A program made the translations under genes and the position numbers. Below are positions 14,464 to 22,500 of a DNA stretch of 41,246 nucleotides, piece by piece (position 1 is the first letter of the stretch; each line of letters opens with the position of its first letter). Where the stretch lies: assembly GCA_005884765.1 (NCBI GenBank), contig VAZV01000197.1:1-41246 (forward strand), written 5' to 3'. The notes under the pieces were generated by a model, which was given only the letters and a program-made list of their open reading frames with translations, was not told where the DNA came from and made no database searches. The stretch comes from Alphaproteobacteria bacterium (GTDB lineage: Bacteria > Pseudomonadota > Alphaproteobacteria > Rhizobiales > Xanthobacteraceae).

Positions 14464-15225
14464 TCAGGCCGGAACGTCGGCGAGCTTCTCGATCGCGGTT
14501 TTCTGCAGATCGTTCTGCTGCTGCATCAGCGTCGAGATGTGCGTGTAGGTGCGCATCACCTCCATCATGCGGCTCATCTCGGCGACCGCATTGACGTTGG
14601 ACTTTTCGACGAAGCCTTGCTGCACCGTGGACTTGAGGTCCTGCTGTGGCGCGCTGCCGCCGGCGGCAAACAGGTTGCCGCCCTGCTTCAACAGCGATTG
14701 CGCATCGGCGAAAGAGACCAGGCGAAGCTTGCCGCGGATCGAATCGGTGCGGCTGGCGCCTTCGAGCACCGTGACGGTGCCGTCCGGCGAGATGTTGATG
14801 TCATGGTCGGTCGGCTGGAATACGATCGGCCCGGAGGTGCCGAGCACCTGATTGCCCGCGACCGTGACGAGCTGGCCCGTATTGTTGATCTGCAAATTGC
14901 CGTCGCGGGTGTAGCGCTCGCCGCCCGCGGTCTGCACCGCAAGCAAGCCGTCGCCGTTGATCGCGATATCCAGCGGGTTCTTGGTCTGCTCGACCGGGCC
15001 TTGGGTGAAATCGCGAAAGGTCGCGCGGTCCTGCACGTACGAGACGCGGCGGTCGCGGCCAACGAAGTTGTCTTCGTGCGCGCCCGAGGTCAAATATTCT
15101 TCGAACAGCGACCGGTCGGCCTTGTAGCCTGCGGTGTTGACGTTCGCGATGTTGTTGGCGACGACATCGAGCTGCCGTTCCAACGTCACCTGCCGCGAAA
15201 GTCCGACGAGAAGCGCGTTCTCCAT
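14464..15225 (-). CDS. flgF: flagellar proximal rod protein FlgF
   Basis: FlgF is a rod component of the FlgG/FlgE family. The start at 15225 (MENALLVGLSRQVTLERQLD) has GGGGAG about 8 nt upstream and gives 253 aa. An in-frame extension to 15360 would begin inside the sigma-54 promoter and is rejected. VVANNIANVNTAGYKADRSLF is the family's N-terminal motif, GDGLLAVQTAGGERYTRDGN the core, and NAVAEMSRMMEVMRTYTHIS the C-terminal helix. It is the first gene of flgF-flgG-flgA-flgH, divergent from fliL. Confidence 0.96.
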   Translation of the reverse strand: MENALLVGLSRQVTLERQLDVVANNIANVNTAGYKADRSLFEEYLTSGAHEDNFVGRDRRVSYVQDRATFRDFTQGPVEQTKNPLDIAINGDGLLAVQTAGGERYTRDGNLQINNTGQLVTVAGNQVLGTSGPIVFQPTDHDINISPDGTVTVLEGASRTDSIRGKLRLVSFADAQSLLKQGGNLFAAGGSAPQQDLKSTVQQGFVEKSNVNAVAEMSRMMEVMRTYTHISTLMQQQNDLQKTAIEKLADVPA

Positions 15226-15343
15226 CGGTGGTTCTCCCCTTCGAGTTGATCCGCCGGAAGCCAATGCCCTCCCAGGCGCCGTCAAGCGGATCTCGTAAAA
15301 CCGGCCAAGGCTCTCCCAAGCCGAGCGGTTCGCCACAGGTATC

Positions 15344-15359
15344 AGCGAAAGCCGTGCCA
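15344..15359 (-). promoter_or_regulatory. sigma-54 promoter of the flgF operon
   Basis: On the minus strand TGGCACGGCTTTCGCT matches TGGCACG-N4-TTGCW with one mismatch (TC for TT) and the exact GG-N10-GC spacing. A T before it extends the -24 match. The predicted start near 15333 gives a leader of about 108 nt before flgF. Confidence 0.85.
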
Positions 15360-15415
15360 AGTCGGCAAATGCCTGTATTTAAAGGGGTTAGGCGGTTCGC
15401 CGGCGCGCTTTGCGA

Positions 15416-15455
15416 CCCGGCAGAAAGGTGTTGTTGACCATGTTTGCCCGGCAAG
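15416..15455. promoter_or_regulatory. two CCCGGCA half-sites, possible FlbD sites
   Basis: CCCGGCAGAAA (15416-15426) and CCCGGCAAG (15447-15455) lie about 60-95 bp upstream of the flgF -24 element, in the enhancer range. The second sits in the odd palindrome TTGCCCGGCAA. They match one half of the palindromes seen upstream of flgI but lack the GCCG partner, so support is weaker. Confidence 0.35.
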
Positions 15456-15478
15456 TTTTTCCTAGTCGTGCGACAAAA

Positions 15479-15497
15479 GAAAGCTTCCGTTAACCAT
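15479..15497 (+). promoter_or_regulatory. CtrA-like half box upstream of fliL
   Basis: GAAA-N7-TTAACCAT. The second half-site and its CCAT extension are the same as at flagellin, fliX and flgB, but the first half matches only two of four bases. It lies 127 nt before the fliL ATG. Confidence 0.35.
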
Positions 15498-15616
15498 TGC
15501 TACCTTAGCGTCTCCATCGAGAGTGAAGCGCGTGTGCGCTGGGGGTTGTTGGTACCGCGTCGAAAGCCTGCCTGGCGGCATCACCTTCAATTCGAAAGAG
15601 TGGACCGGGGCGGGCA

Positions 15617-16120
15617 ATGGCAGACGACGGGACGGAAGGCGGCGCGGGCGATGTCGCGGAAGCGGTCGCAGCCCCCAAGAGCAAGCTCAAGCTCATCATC
15701 GCGGCGGTCGGCGTGCTCGCCATTCTCGGCGGCGGCGCAGTCACCTGGTTTCTGTTCTTCCGTCATCACGACGACGCGGAGGCGCATGCCGAAATGGCGC
15801 CGCCGCCGAAACCACCGGTATTCGTCGAAGTGCCGGACATGCTGGTCAACCTGGCAGGCTCCCCCGGCGATCGCGTCCAATATCTCAAAGTGAGGGTCGT
15901 ACTCGAGGTGAGGGAAGAGAAGCAGATCGAGGCGATCAAGCCATCGATGCCGCGCGTCACCGATATCTTTCAGACCTACTTGCGCGAGCTCAGACCAAGC
16001 GACCTCAGCGGCTCCGCCGGCCTGTTTCGCCTCAAGGAAGAATTGACCCGCCGGGTCAATGTCGCGGTTGCGCCGAACCAGGTCTTGGCGGTGCTGTTCA
16101 AGGAAATCGTGGTTCAGTGA
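15617..16120 (+). CDS. fliL: flagellar basal body-associated protein FliL
   Basis: FliL is a bitopic inner-membrane protein that surrounds and supports the stators. The 167-aa protein has a short acidic/Ala-rich cytoplasmic N-terminus, one membrane helix (residues about 25-48, LIIAAVGVLAILGGGAVTWF) and a periplasmic stomatin-like domain. That domain contains VEVPDMLVNLAG, a helix with RVTDIFQTYLRELRPSDLSG, and RVNVAVAPNQVLAVLFKEIV at the end. The ribosome site is a G-rich stretch before the ATG. It is first in the operon fliL-fliM-PflI-like-MotE-like and divergent from flgF, the same arrangement as in Caulobacter. Confidence 0.95.
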   Translation: MADDGTEGGAGDVAEAVAAPKSKLKLIIAAVGVLAILGGGAVTWFLFFRHHDDAEAHAEMAPPPKPPVFVEVPDMLVNLAGSPGDRVQYLKVRVVLEVREEKQIEAIKPSMPRVTDIFQTYLRELRPSDLSGSAGLFRLKEELTRRVNVAVAPNQVLAVLFKEIVVQ

Positions 16121-16138
16121 CGGGACGGATCTAACATC

Positions 16139-17332
16139 ATGGCGGGCAACGATCCGGTCGACCAGGATGCCATCGCAGCCCAATGGGAAGCCTCGCTCGG
16201 CTCCGAAGATCCGGCTGCGGACGCGGCTGGCTCCAACGAACTCTCGGAGTCGATGGCGCTGCAATGGGCCGCGATGGTCGAGGACGGCGGCCGCGAGTTC
16301 GGCGGCAAGAACTCGGGCGAACGCGTCCTGTCGCAGGAGGAAATCGACAACCTGCTCGGTTTCACCGTCAGCGAGGTCAATCTCGACGACCATTCCGGCA
16401 TTCGGGCGATCATCGATTCGGCGATGGTCTCCTACGAGCGTCTGCCGATGCTCGAAATCGTTTTCGACCGCCTGGTGCGGCTGATGACGACCTCGTTGCG
16501 CAACTTCACTTCCGACAACGTCGAAGTCTCGCTCGACCGCATCACCTCGGTGCGGTTCGGCGACTACATGAATTCTATTCCCTTGCCGGCGGTGCTGAGC
16601 GTATTCAAGGCCGAGGAGTGGGAAAATTTCGGCCTCGCGACGGTCGATTCGAGCCTGATCTATTCGATGATCGACGTGCTGCTCGGCGGCCGGCGCGGCC
16701 AGACCGCGATGCGGATCGAGGGCCGGCCCTACACCACGATCGAGACCAATCTGGTCAAGCGCCTGATCGAGGTCGTGCTGGCCGACGCCGAACAGGCGTT
16801 CCGGCCCTTGTCGCCGGTGAGCTTCTCGATCGACCGGCTCGAAACCAATCCGCGGTTCGCCGCGATCAGCCGGCCCGCCAACGCGGCGATACTGGTGCGG
16901 CTGCGCGTCGACATGGAGGACCGCGGCGGCAATATCGAACTGTTGCTGCCCTATGCGACCATCGAGCCGATCCGCCCGGTGCTGCTGCAGATGTTCATGG
17001 GCGAAAAGTTCGGCCGCGACCCGATCTGGGAGGGCCATTTCGCCACTGAAATCGCGCAGGCCGAGATCGCGGTCGATGCCGTGCTCTACGAGGCCGACAT
17101 TCCGCTCAAGCAATTGATGAAGCTGAAGGTCGGCGACACCTTGCCGCTCGAAATGCGCGCCGATGCGCTGGTGGCGGTGCGTTGCGGCAGCGTGACGCTG
17201 ACCGAGGGGCGGATGGGCCGGGTCGGCGATCGCGTCGCCATTCGCGTCACCAAGCAGCTTCGCAAGCCCGGAACGACGCTGGCGATGTTCGAAAAGGTCG
17301 ATGAGCAGAACAAGATGTTGGAGGCCCAATGA
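16139..17332 (+). CDS. fliM: flagellar motor switch protein FliM
   Basis: FliM forms the C-ring wall and receives phosphorylated CheY. At 397 aa it is about 60 residues longer than E. coli FliM. The CheY-binding peptide LSQEEIDNLL, usually at the very N-terminus, is here at residues 64-73. The extension before it is acidic and contains two similar short helices (DQDAIAAQWEASL and SMALQWAAMV). The middle CheC-like domain has DRLVRLMTTSLRNFTS and YMNSIPLPAVLSVF. The C-terminal SpoA/FliN-like domain spans about 315-385. It starts 18 nt after fliL, and its stop overlaps the next gene (ATGA, 17329-17332). fliN and fliG are not in the window. Confidence 0.96.
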   Translation: MAGNDPVDQDAIAAQWEASLGSEDPAADAAGSNELSESMALQWAAMVEDGGREFGGKNSGERVLSQEEIDNLLGFTVSEVNLDDHSGIRAIIDSAMVSYERLPMLEIVFDRLVRLMTTSLRNFTSDNVEVSLDRITSVRFGDYMNSIPLPAVLSVFKAEEWENFGLATVDSSLIYSMIDVLLGGRRGQTAMRIEGRPYTTIETNLVKRLIEVVLADAEQAFRPLSPVSFSIDRLETNPRFAAISRPANAAILVRLRVDMEDRGGNIELLLPYATIEPIRPVLLQMFMGEKFGRDPIWEGHFATEIAQAEIAVDAVLYEADIPLKQLMKLKVGDTLPLEMRADALVAVRCGSVTLTEGRMGRVGDRVAIRVTKQLRKPGTTLAMFEKVDEQNKMLEAQ

Positions 17333-17766
17333 ATCATTCATTAGGTATCGCAATCGAAAGCCTGGTGGCGCTGTTGCTGATGCTGACGATCGGCTACTGC
17401 ATGCTCCTGAACGCGCGGTTGAAGCGGCTGAAGGCGGACGAGCATTCGCTCAAGGCCACCATCGGCGAATTGATCACCGCGACTGAGATCGCCGAGCGCG
17501 CGATCGGCGGCCTCAAGCACACGGTGCGCGACGTCAACGAAAACCTCGGCAACCAGCTTGCCTCCGCGACCCGGATGACGGAGCACCTCAAGCGACAGCT
17601 CGCCGAAGCCGACAATGTGGTTCGGCGGATCTCCAAGATCGCCATTGCCGCGCGGCCCGCATCGGAGGTGGAGCCGGCGGCGCCCAAGGTGTCGGCCGCC
17701 AAGGCGGTTGCCGCCGCGGCGCAGGCGTTTTCCGACCGCAGAAGGTCCGATGGCCTTGCCGCATGA
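17329..17766 (+). CDS. DUF6468 / PflI-like membrane protein (145 aa)
   Basis: A bitopic protein with one N-terminal membrane helix (residues about 9-27, IESLVALLLMLTIGYCMLLN), a basic boundary, then a helical coiled-coil region (about 30-105) and an Ala/Pro-rich tail. The size, topology and place directly after fliM match the DUF6468 family, which I recall as including the Caulobacter flagellar positioning protein PflI; that link should be verified. It overlaps fliM and the following MotE-like gene by 4 nt each (ATGA), so all three are translationally coupled. If the PflI link holds, it helps place the flagellum at the pole. Confidence 0.75.
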   Translation: MNHSLGIAIESLVALLLMLTIGYCMLLNARLKRLKADEHSLKATIGELITATEIAERAIGGLKHTVRDVNENLGNQLASATRMTEHLKRQLAEADNVVRRISKIAIAARPASEVEPAAPKVSAAKAVAAAAQAFSDRRRSDGLAA

Positions 17767-18521
17767 AATCCTTCCGTGACATTCGCGTCATACCGGTGGT
17801 GCTGGTTGCGATCTTCGGCCTCGTGGTGCTGAAGATCGCCGGCCTCGTCATCGATGGGGGATATGTATTCGACTATCAGCCGGCCTCGACCGGGCCGTCC
17901 TGGGCGCAGGAGAACTTGAACTTCCCGGGCGGCAAGACCGACGCATCCGACGTTACGGGGTCGGTGGAAAAGCCCAAGGAGGCGGAGCCCGCCGTCGCAG
18001 CACCCGCGACCAAGCCCGAAGGCGTCGTGATCCGCCCCGAGGAAAATCCGCCGGTGTCGGCCTCCGAGCGCGCGGTCCTCGAGCGGCTGCAGGCGCGGCG
18101 CCAGGAGCTCGAAGCGCGCGCGCGCGAGATCGATATCCGCGAGAGCCTACTGAAGGCGGCGGAGAAGCGGATCGAATCGCGCGTCGAGGAAATGAAGGCG
18201 GTCGAATCCCGGATGTCGACGTCAACGGAGCAGAAAGCCGAAGCCGACACGGCGCGCTTCAAGGGCATCGTGACCATGTATGAGGCCATGAAGCCGAAGG
18301 ATGCGGCGCGGGTGTTCGACCGGCTGGAGATGTCGGTGTTGATCGAGATCGCCTCGCAGATCGCGCCGCGCAAGATGTCCGATATCCTGGGCTTGATGCA
18401 GTCCGACGCCGCAGAGCGGCTGACGGTGGAGCTCGCCCGCCGCGCCGGCGGCGACAAGTCCGCCACAGCGGCCGATCTTCCCAAAATCGAAGGCAAGATG
18501 CTGTCGCAAAAGCCCAATTGA
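17763..18521 (+). CDS. MotE-like motility protein (252 aa)
   Basis: One N-terminal membrane helix (residues about 10-31, VIPVVLVAIFGLVVLKIAGL) anchors a periplasmic protein. A Pro/Lys-rich linker (50-95) is followed by a coiled coil (about 100-165, RRQELEARAREIDIRESLL) and a C-terminal MgtE-N-like domain (YEAMKPKDAARVFDRLEMSV, then IAPRKMSDILGLM). This order is that of the MotE family, which in Sinorhizobium is a periplasmic chaperone stabilising the motor protein MotC. No MotC is recognised, but the large exported TPR protein encoded next could be a functional counterpart. It overlaps the PflI-like gene by 4 nt. Confidence 0.8.
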   Translation: MKSFRDIRVIPVVLVAIFGLVVLKIAGLVIDGGYVFDYQPASTGPSWAQENLNFPGGKTDASDVTGSVEKPKEAEPAVAAPATKPEGVVIRPEENPPVSASERAVLERLQARRQELEARAREIDIRESLLKAAEKRIESRVEEMKAVESRMSTSTEQKAEADTARFKGIVTMYEAMKPKDAARVFDRLEMSVLIEIASQIAPRKMSDILGLMQSDAAERLTVELARRAGGDKSATAADLPKIEGKMLSQKPN

Positions 18522-18532
18522 GCGGCGGATAA

Positions 18533-18548
18533 TTAACAGGTCCTTAAA
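18533..18548 (+). promoter_or_regulatory. CtrA-type box upstream of the large TPR gene
   Basis: TTAACAGGTCCTTAAA is TTAA-N7-TTAAA, two complete half-sites. It begins 11 nt after the MotE-like stop and ends 47-74 nt before the possible TPR starts, so the TPR gene likely has its own CtrA-responsive promoter. A half palindrome, CCGGCAATTCT, follows at 18549-18559. Confidence 0.6.
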
Positions 18549-18621
18549 CCGGCAATTCTAGATTCGAAAGCGAGCGGGCGAGCGCGCTCGCCACGTGGTT
18601 GAATCGAAAGACGTAGTTGGG

Positions 18622-21600
18622 ATGGCGCGAACGGCAGCCAGAGGATTTTGGTCGCATTTCCGCGCAGCCGCGCGAACGGCCCGGCATTGCCTGACGGCGG
18701 CTGCCTTCCTCGCCATCCTGGTCGCCGGAATTTTCTCGACCGCCTGCCGGGCCGACCCTGTGAAGGGCGAGGCCACGTTCTCAGCCTCCGGCGGTTACGC
18801 GCGGCTGGTGCTCAAGCTCGCCGAGGATGTGAACTCGGAGGTCACGACCGCCGGCTCGATCATCGTGATCCGCTTCAATCGCCCGGTCGATATCGCCGTC
18901 GACAAATTGGCGGAATCGGCGCCCGACTATGTTTCTTCCGCCCGCCGCGACCCTGACGGTTCGGCGATCCGGCTGTCGCTGGCGCGCCGGGCGACCATCA
19001 ACACCATGACTGCCGGCGAGCGCATCTTCATCGATTTCCTGCCCGATAGCTGGAGCGGCCCGCCGCCGAGCCTTCCGATCGAAGTCGTCCGCGAACTGGC
19101 CGAACGGGCGCGCGCGGCTGAACGCGCGTTGCGGATGCAGCGTGCCGCGTCCGAAGCCAAGAAGCGACCGCTCATTCGCGTGCGCGCCCTGATGCAGCCG
19201 ACTTTCGTGCGCTTTGTGTTCGAGATGCCGGACGGCGTCGGCGTCTCGTCGGTGTTGAACGACCAAAAGCTGACATTGGCGTTCGGCGGCGCGCTCAATT
19301 TCGATCTGGCGGACGCCAGGATCGCAGCGCCGCCGAATGTCGCCTCGATCAACCAACGGGTCGAGGGCGACCAGACCGCGGTCGACATCATCCTGATCGG
19401 CGACGTTGATATCCACTCCTTCCGCGACGACAGGAACTACATCATCGACGTTGCCTTCCGGCAGCCGGACAACAAGATACCGGTTTCGCCCATGGCCGAT
19501 GCTTCGCGCGCCGCGAAACCATCGGCACCGGCAATGCCGGCGACCGGAATGGATGCGAAGGAAGCCCCGGCGGAGCCGCATTCTGCCGAAATCGTGCCGC
19601 CAACGTCGGAGAGCGTGGCACAGCAGGCTAGAATCGAAATCAGGCCCGATACGGCGGCCAAGACGCAAGGCGCGCCGCCCGAGATGCCGGCGGCGGAGCC
19701 TGTCTCCAAGCCAGCCGCTTCCGAACCGTCAACAGCGTCCGAGGCGCCATTGAAGGCAATGCCTTCGGCCAAGGTGGAAGCACCCAAACCGGAAGCACCC
19801 AAACCGGAAGCACCCAAGCCGGAAGCACCCAAGCCGGAAGCGCCGAAGCCGGAAACGCCCAATCCGCAATCATCCAAGCCGGAAACGCCAAAAGCCGAGC
19901 TTGCCATGCCGGCGCCAAAGGCAACCGTGGCGGCGTCCGATCCGGCGCCGCGCGCCGACACGGGCAAGGAGGCGGGCGAGGGGGCGGTTCTGGTTGAGAC
20001 CAGGCGCGACAGCGAAGGCCTGCGCCTGATGTTCTCCTTTGGCACGCCGACACCGGCGGCCTCGTTCCGTCGCGGCGACAGCGTCTGGCTGGTGTTCGAT
20101 TCGACGAAGTCGCTCGACGTCGAAAAGATCCGCGTCAACGCCGGCGCGCTGATCGGCGATGTCAGCCGGCTGCCGCTGGAGACCGGGCAGGCGATCCGCA
20201 TTCGCCTCAACCGCCCGCAAATGCAATCCTTGATCAGCGACGAGCGTGAAAGCGGCGCCAGCTGGACGCTCACCTTCGCCGACACGATGCTGGCCCCGCC
20301 GCAGCCGCTCAATGTGATCCGCAACATCGCCGACCCCGCGCACGCCAACGTCGCCGTGCCGCTGGCTAATCCCGGCGCCTTGCATCGGTTGGTTGATCCG
20401 GACGCCGGCGACACGCTCTTGGTGGTGACGGCGCCGCCGCCGATGCGCGGCTTCGTCAAGCGACAGGATTTTGTCGAGCTGTCGCTGCTCGAATCGGTCC
20501 ACGGCGTCGCCATTCATCCGAACTCCGACGACATCGGCGTCGAGATCGCAGCCGACAAGATCATTCTTGGGCGGCCGGGCGGCTTGACGCTGTCATCGGC
20601 AGGCGTCGCGGTCGAGCGCGCGGCGACCGCGGTGCGGCCGATCTTCGATATCGAGGAGTGGAAGAAAAATCAGGCGCAAAGGTTCGTCGCGCGCGAAGAC
20701 GCGCTGATGCTGGCGATTGCCGCGGCCGAGCCGGATCAGCGTCCGCAAGCCAGGCTCGACCTCGCCCGGCTCTATATGGCGTGGGGCATGTATCAGGAGG
20801 CCAAGGGCGAGGCCGAAGTCATCCTCGCAGATCCCGGTACAAAGGCCGAGGAATCCGTCGTGCGCATGGTGCATGCGATCGCATGCATCGTGATCGGGCG
20901 GCCCGGGCAGGGCCTGAAGGATCTCGCCAGCCCCGCGATCGGCGACAATTACGATTCGCAATTGTGGAAGGGGCTCGCCTATGCCGGCCAGGGCAAATGG
21001 GCGGAGGCGCGCGAGAAATTCAAGAACGTCGATTTCGCGATCGCCTCGTTGCCGCTGGAATTGCAGACCATCGTGACGCTGGAAGCGATGCGCGCCTCGC
21101 TTGAGGTCAGGGACTATGCCGGCGCCGCCAGGCGGCGCAGCGAGCTGGACGTCATCGGCGTGCCGGCGGCGACCAGGCCCGCGGTAGCGGTGCTGCGCGG
21201 CCGGCTTGCCGAGGCGCTCGGGCACGACCAGGATGCGCTCGACGAATACAAATTCGCGGTGAACTCTTCCGATCGCGCGGCCGCGGCCGAAGCCAAGCTG
21301 CTCGAGGTCGCGCTGCGGCAAAAGCGCGGCGAGATCAATCAGGCCGAGACCTTGCGCGAACTCGAGACCCTGGCTGCGATCTGGCGCGGCGATGCGATCG
21401 AGGTCAAAACGCTGCAAATGATGTCGCGGATCTATTCGGAAACCGCGCGCTACCCGGAATCGCTTGCCGCGGCGCGGGGCGCAACCAGGCTGCAGCCCAA
21501 TTCCGAAGCCTCGCGGCTGGCCCAGGATGAAGCGTCCGCGCTGTTTACCCAGATCTTCCTTAGCCCCAAGGGCGACGAGCTTCCGCCGATCGAGGCGCTC

Positions 21601-22431
21601 GGCATGTTCTACGAGTTCCGGGAATTGACGCCGATCGGCCGGCGCGGCGACGAGATGATCAGGCGCTTGTCGGACCGGCTGGTTGCCGTCGATCTCCTGG
21701 ATCAGGCCGCCGAGCTCCTGCAATACCAGATCGATCACCGCCTGGAGGGGGCGGCGCGCGCGCAGGTCGCGGCGCGTCTTGCCATGGTGTACCTGACCAA
21801 CCGCAAGCCGGACCGCGCCATCGCGGCACTTCGCTCGACCCGGATCGCCGATCTCTCCGGCGAATTGCGCCAGCAGCGCCTGTTGTTGGAGGCGAGGGCG
21901 CTGAGCGACGTCGGCCGCCATGAACTTGCGCTTGACATCATCACCAACATCTCCGGGCGCGAGGCGATCCGCCTGCGCTCCGACATCTACTGGGCGTCGC
22001 GGCAATGGCGCGAGTCCTCCGAGCAGATCGAACTCTACTACGGCGAGCGCTGGCGCGATTTCAAGCCGCTGAATGCGGCGGAGAAGAGCGACGTGCTGCG
22101 TGCCGTCGTCGGATATGCGCTGGCCGAGGACAGAATCGGCCTGGTGCGCTTTCGCGAAAAATTCGCGCCGCTGATGAGCGGGGAGACCGACCGGCTGGCG
22201 TTCGATACCGCGAGCAAGCCGGGCGCCGCCTCCAGCGCCGAATTCGCCGCGATCGCCAAGATGGCGGCGGGCGTCGACACGCTCGAAGGCTTCCTGCGCG
22301 AGATGAAGGCCCGCTTCCCGGACGCGGTTGCCAAGGCGATGCTGCCAGCGGAAACGGCGAAGCCCGAACCGGTCTCGACCGGATCGCTGCCGAGGATCAT
22401 CGGACTGACGCGGGCGGATGCGGCGAGGTAA
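18622..22431 (+). CDS. very large exported TPR protein in the flagellar cluster (1269 aa)
   Basis: I do not recognise a named family. A basic N-terminus and hydrophobic core (LTAAAFLAILVAGIFSTACR) form a signal peptide. Three AMIN-like beta modules follow (residues about 40-140, 175-275 and 445-550), each with alternating strands such as ARLVLKLAEDVNSEVTTAGS. Between the second and third lies a Pro/Ala/Glu-rich linker with six EAPKP-type repeats. The C-terminal 600 residues are helical TPR repeats (ARLDLARLYMAWGMYQEAKG, LDEYKFAVNSSDRAAAAEAK and others). The role is likely a periplasmic scaffold around the motor; MotC-like support of the stators is one option. A GTG at 18595 would add nine residues; neither start has a clear ribosome site. 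The 3' end is partly duplicated at 25816-25975. Confidence 0.85.
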   Translation: MARTAARGFWSHFRAAARTARHCLTAAAFLAILVAGIFSTACRADPVKGEATFSASGGYARLVLKLAEDVNSEVTTAGSIIVIRFNRPVDIAVDKLAESAPDYVSSARRDPDGSAIRLSLARRATINTMTAGERIFIDFLPDSWSGPPPSLPIEVVRELAERARAAERALRMQRAASEAKKRPLIRVRALMQPTFVRFVFEMPDGVGVSSVLNDQKLTLAFGGALNFDLADARIAAPPNVASINQRVEGDQTAVDIILIGDVDIHSFRDDRNYIIDVAFRQPDNKIPVSPMADASRAAKPSAPAMPATGMDAKEAPAEPHSAEIVPPTSESVAQQARIEIRPDTAAKTQGAPPEMPAAEPVSKPAASEPSTASEAPLKAMPSAKVEAPKPEAPKPEAPKPEAPKPEAPKPETPNPQSSKPETPKAELAMPAPKATVAASDPAPRADTGKEAGEGAVLVETRRDSEGLRLMFSFGTPTPAASFRRGDSVWLVFDSTKSLDVEKIRVNAGALIGDVSRLPLETGQAIRIRLNRPQMQSLISDERESGASWTLTFADTMLAPPQPLNVIRNIADPAHANVAVPLANPGALHRLVDPDAGDTLLVVTAPPPMRGFVKRQDFVELSLLESVHGVAIHPNSDDIGVEIAADKIILGRPGGLTLSSAGVAVERAATAVRPIFDIEEWKKNQAQRFVAREDALMLAIAAAEPDQRPQARLDLARLYMAWGMYQEAKGEAEVILADPGTKAEESVVRMVHAIACIVIGRPGQGLKDLASPAIGDNYDSQLWKGLAYAGQGKWAEAREKFKNVDFAIASLPLELQTIVTLEAMRASLEVRDYAGAARRRSELDVIGVPAATRPAVAVLRGRLAEALGHDQDALDEYKFAVNSSDRAAAAEAKLLEVALRQKRGEINQAETLRELETLAAIWRGDAIEVKTLQMMSRIYSETARYPESLAAARGATRLQPNSEASRLAQDEASALFTQIFLSPKGDELPPIEALGMFYEFRELTPIGRRGDEMIRRLSDRLVAVDLLDQAAELLQYQIDHRLEGAARAQVAARLAMVYLTNRKPDRAIAALRSTRIADLSGELRQQRLLLEARALSDVGRHELALDIITNISGREAIRLRSDIYWASRQWRESSEQIELYYGERWRDFKPLNAAEKSDVLRAVVGYALAEDRIGLVRFREKFAPLMSGETDRLAFDTASKPGAASSAEFAAIAKMAAGVDTLEGFLREMKARFPDAVAKAMLPAETAKPEPVSTGSLPRIIGLTRADAAR
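19777..19866 (+). repeat. six tandem 15-nt units encoding EAPKP
   Basis: Six in-frame copies of GAAGCACCCAAACCG-like units, the last two diverged, lie inside the TPR gene and encode (E-A/T-P-K/N-P)6. The in-frame length allows gain or loss of units without frameshift. It lengthens the linker between beta modules 2 and 3. Confidence 0.9.
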
Positions 22432-22500
22432 TTTGGTGCAAGGCGCCAGCCGCCGAAATTTCGAATCTGAATATTCTACATCGTCGAGCATACCTCGGCT

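Noticed and set aside
15226..15360. Upstream extension of flgF to 15360
   Set aside because: It would begin at the sigma-54 -24 element; the ATG at 15225 has a good ribosome site and the FlgF N-terminus.
15587..17353. 588-codon open frame antisense to fliL and fliM
   Set aside because: fliL and fliM are certain on the plus strand. The antisense product has no domain and is rich in Arg, His and Asp.
19777..19866. Tandem repeats considered as a CRISPR or regulatory array
   Set aside because: Units are 15 nt without spacers, in frame and coding for EAPKP; this is a protein linker repeat.
20593..22491. 632-codon open frame antisense to the TPR gene
   Set aside because: The plus-strand TPR repeats are clear; the antisense frame is a GC-driven shadow without ribosome site.
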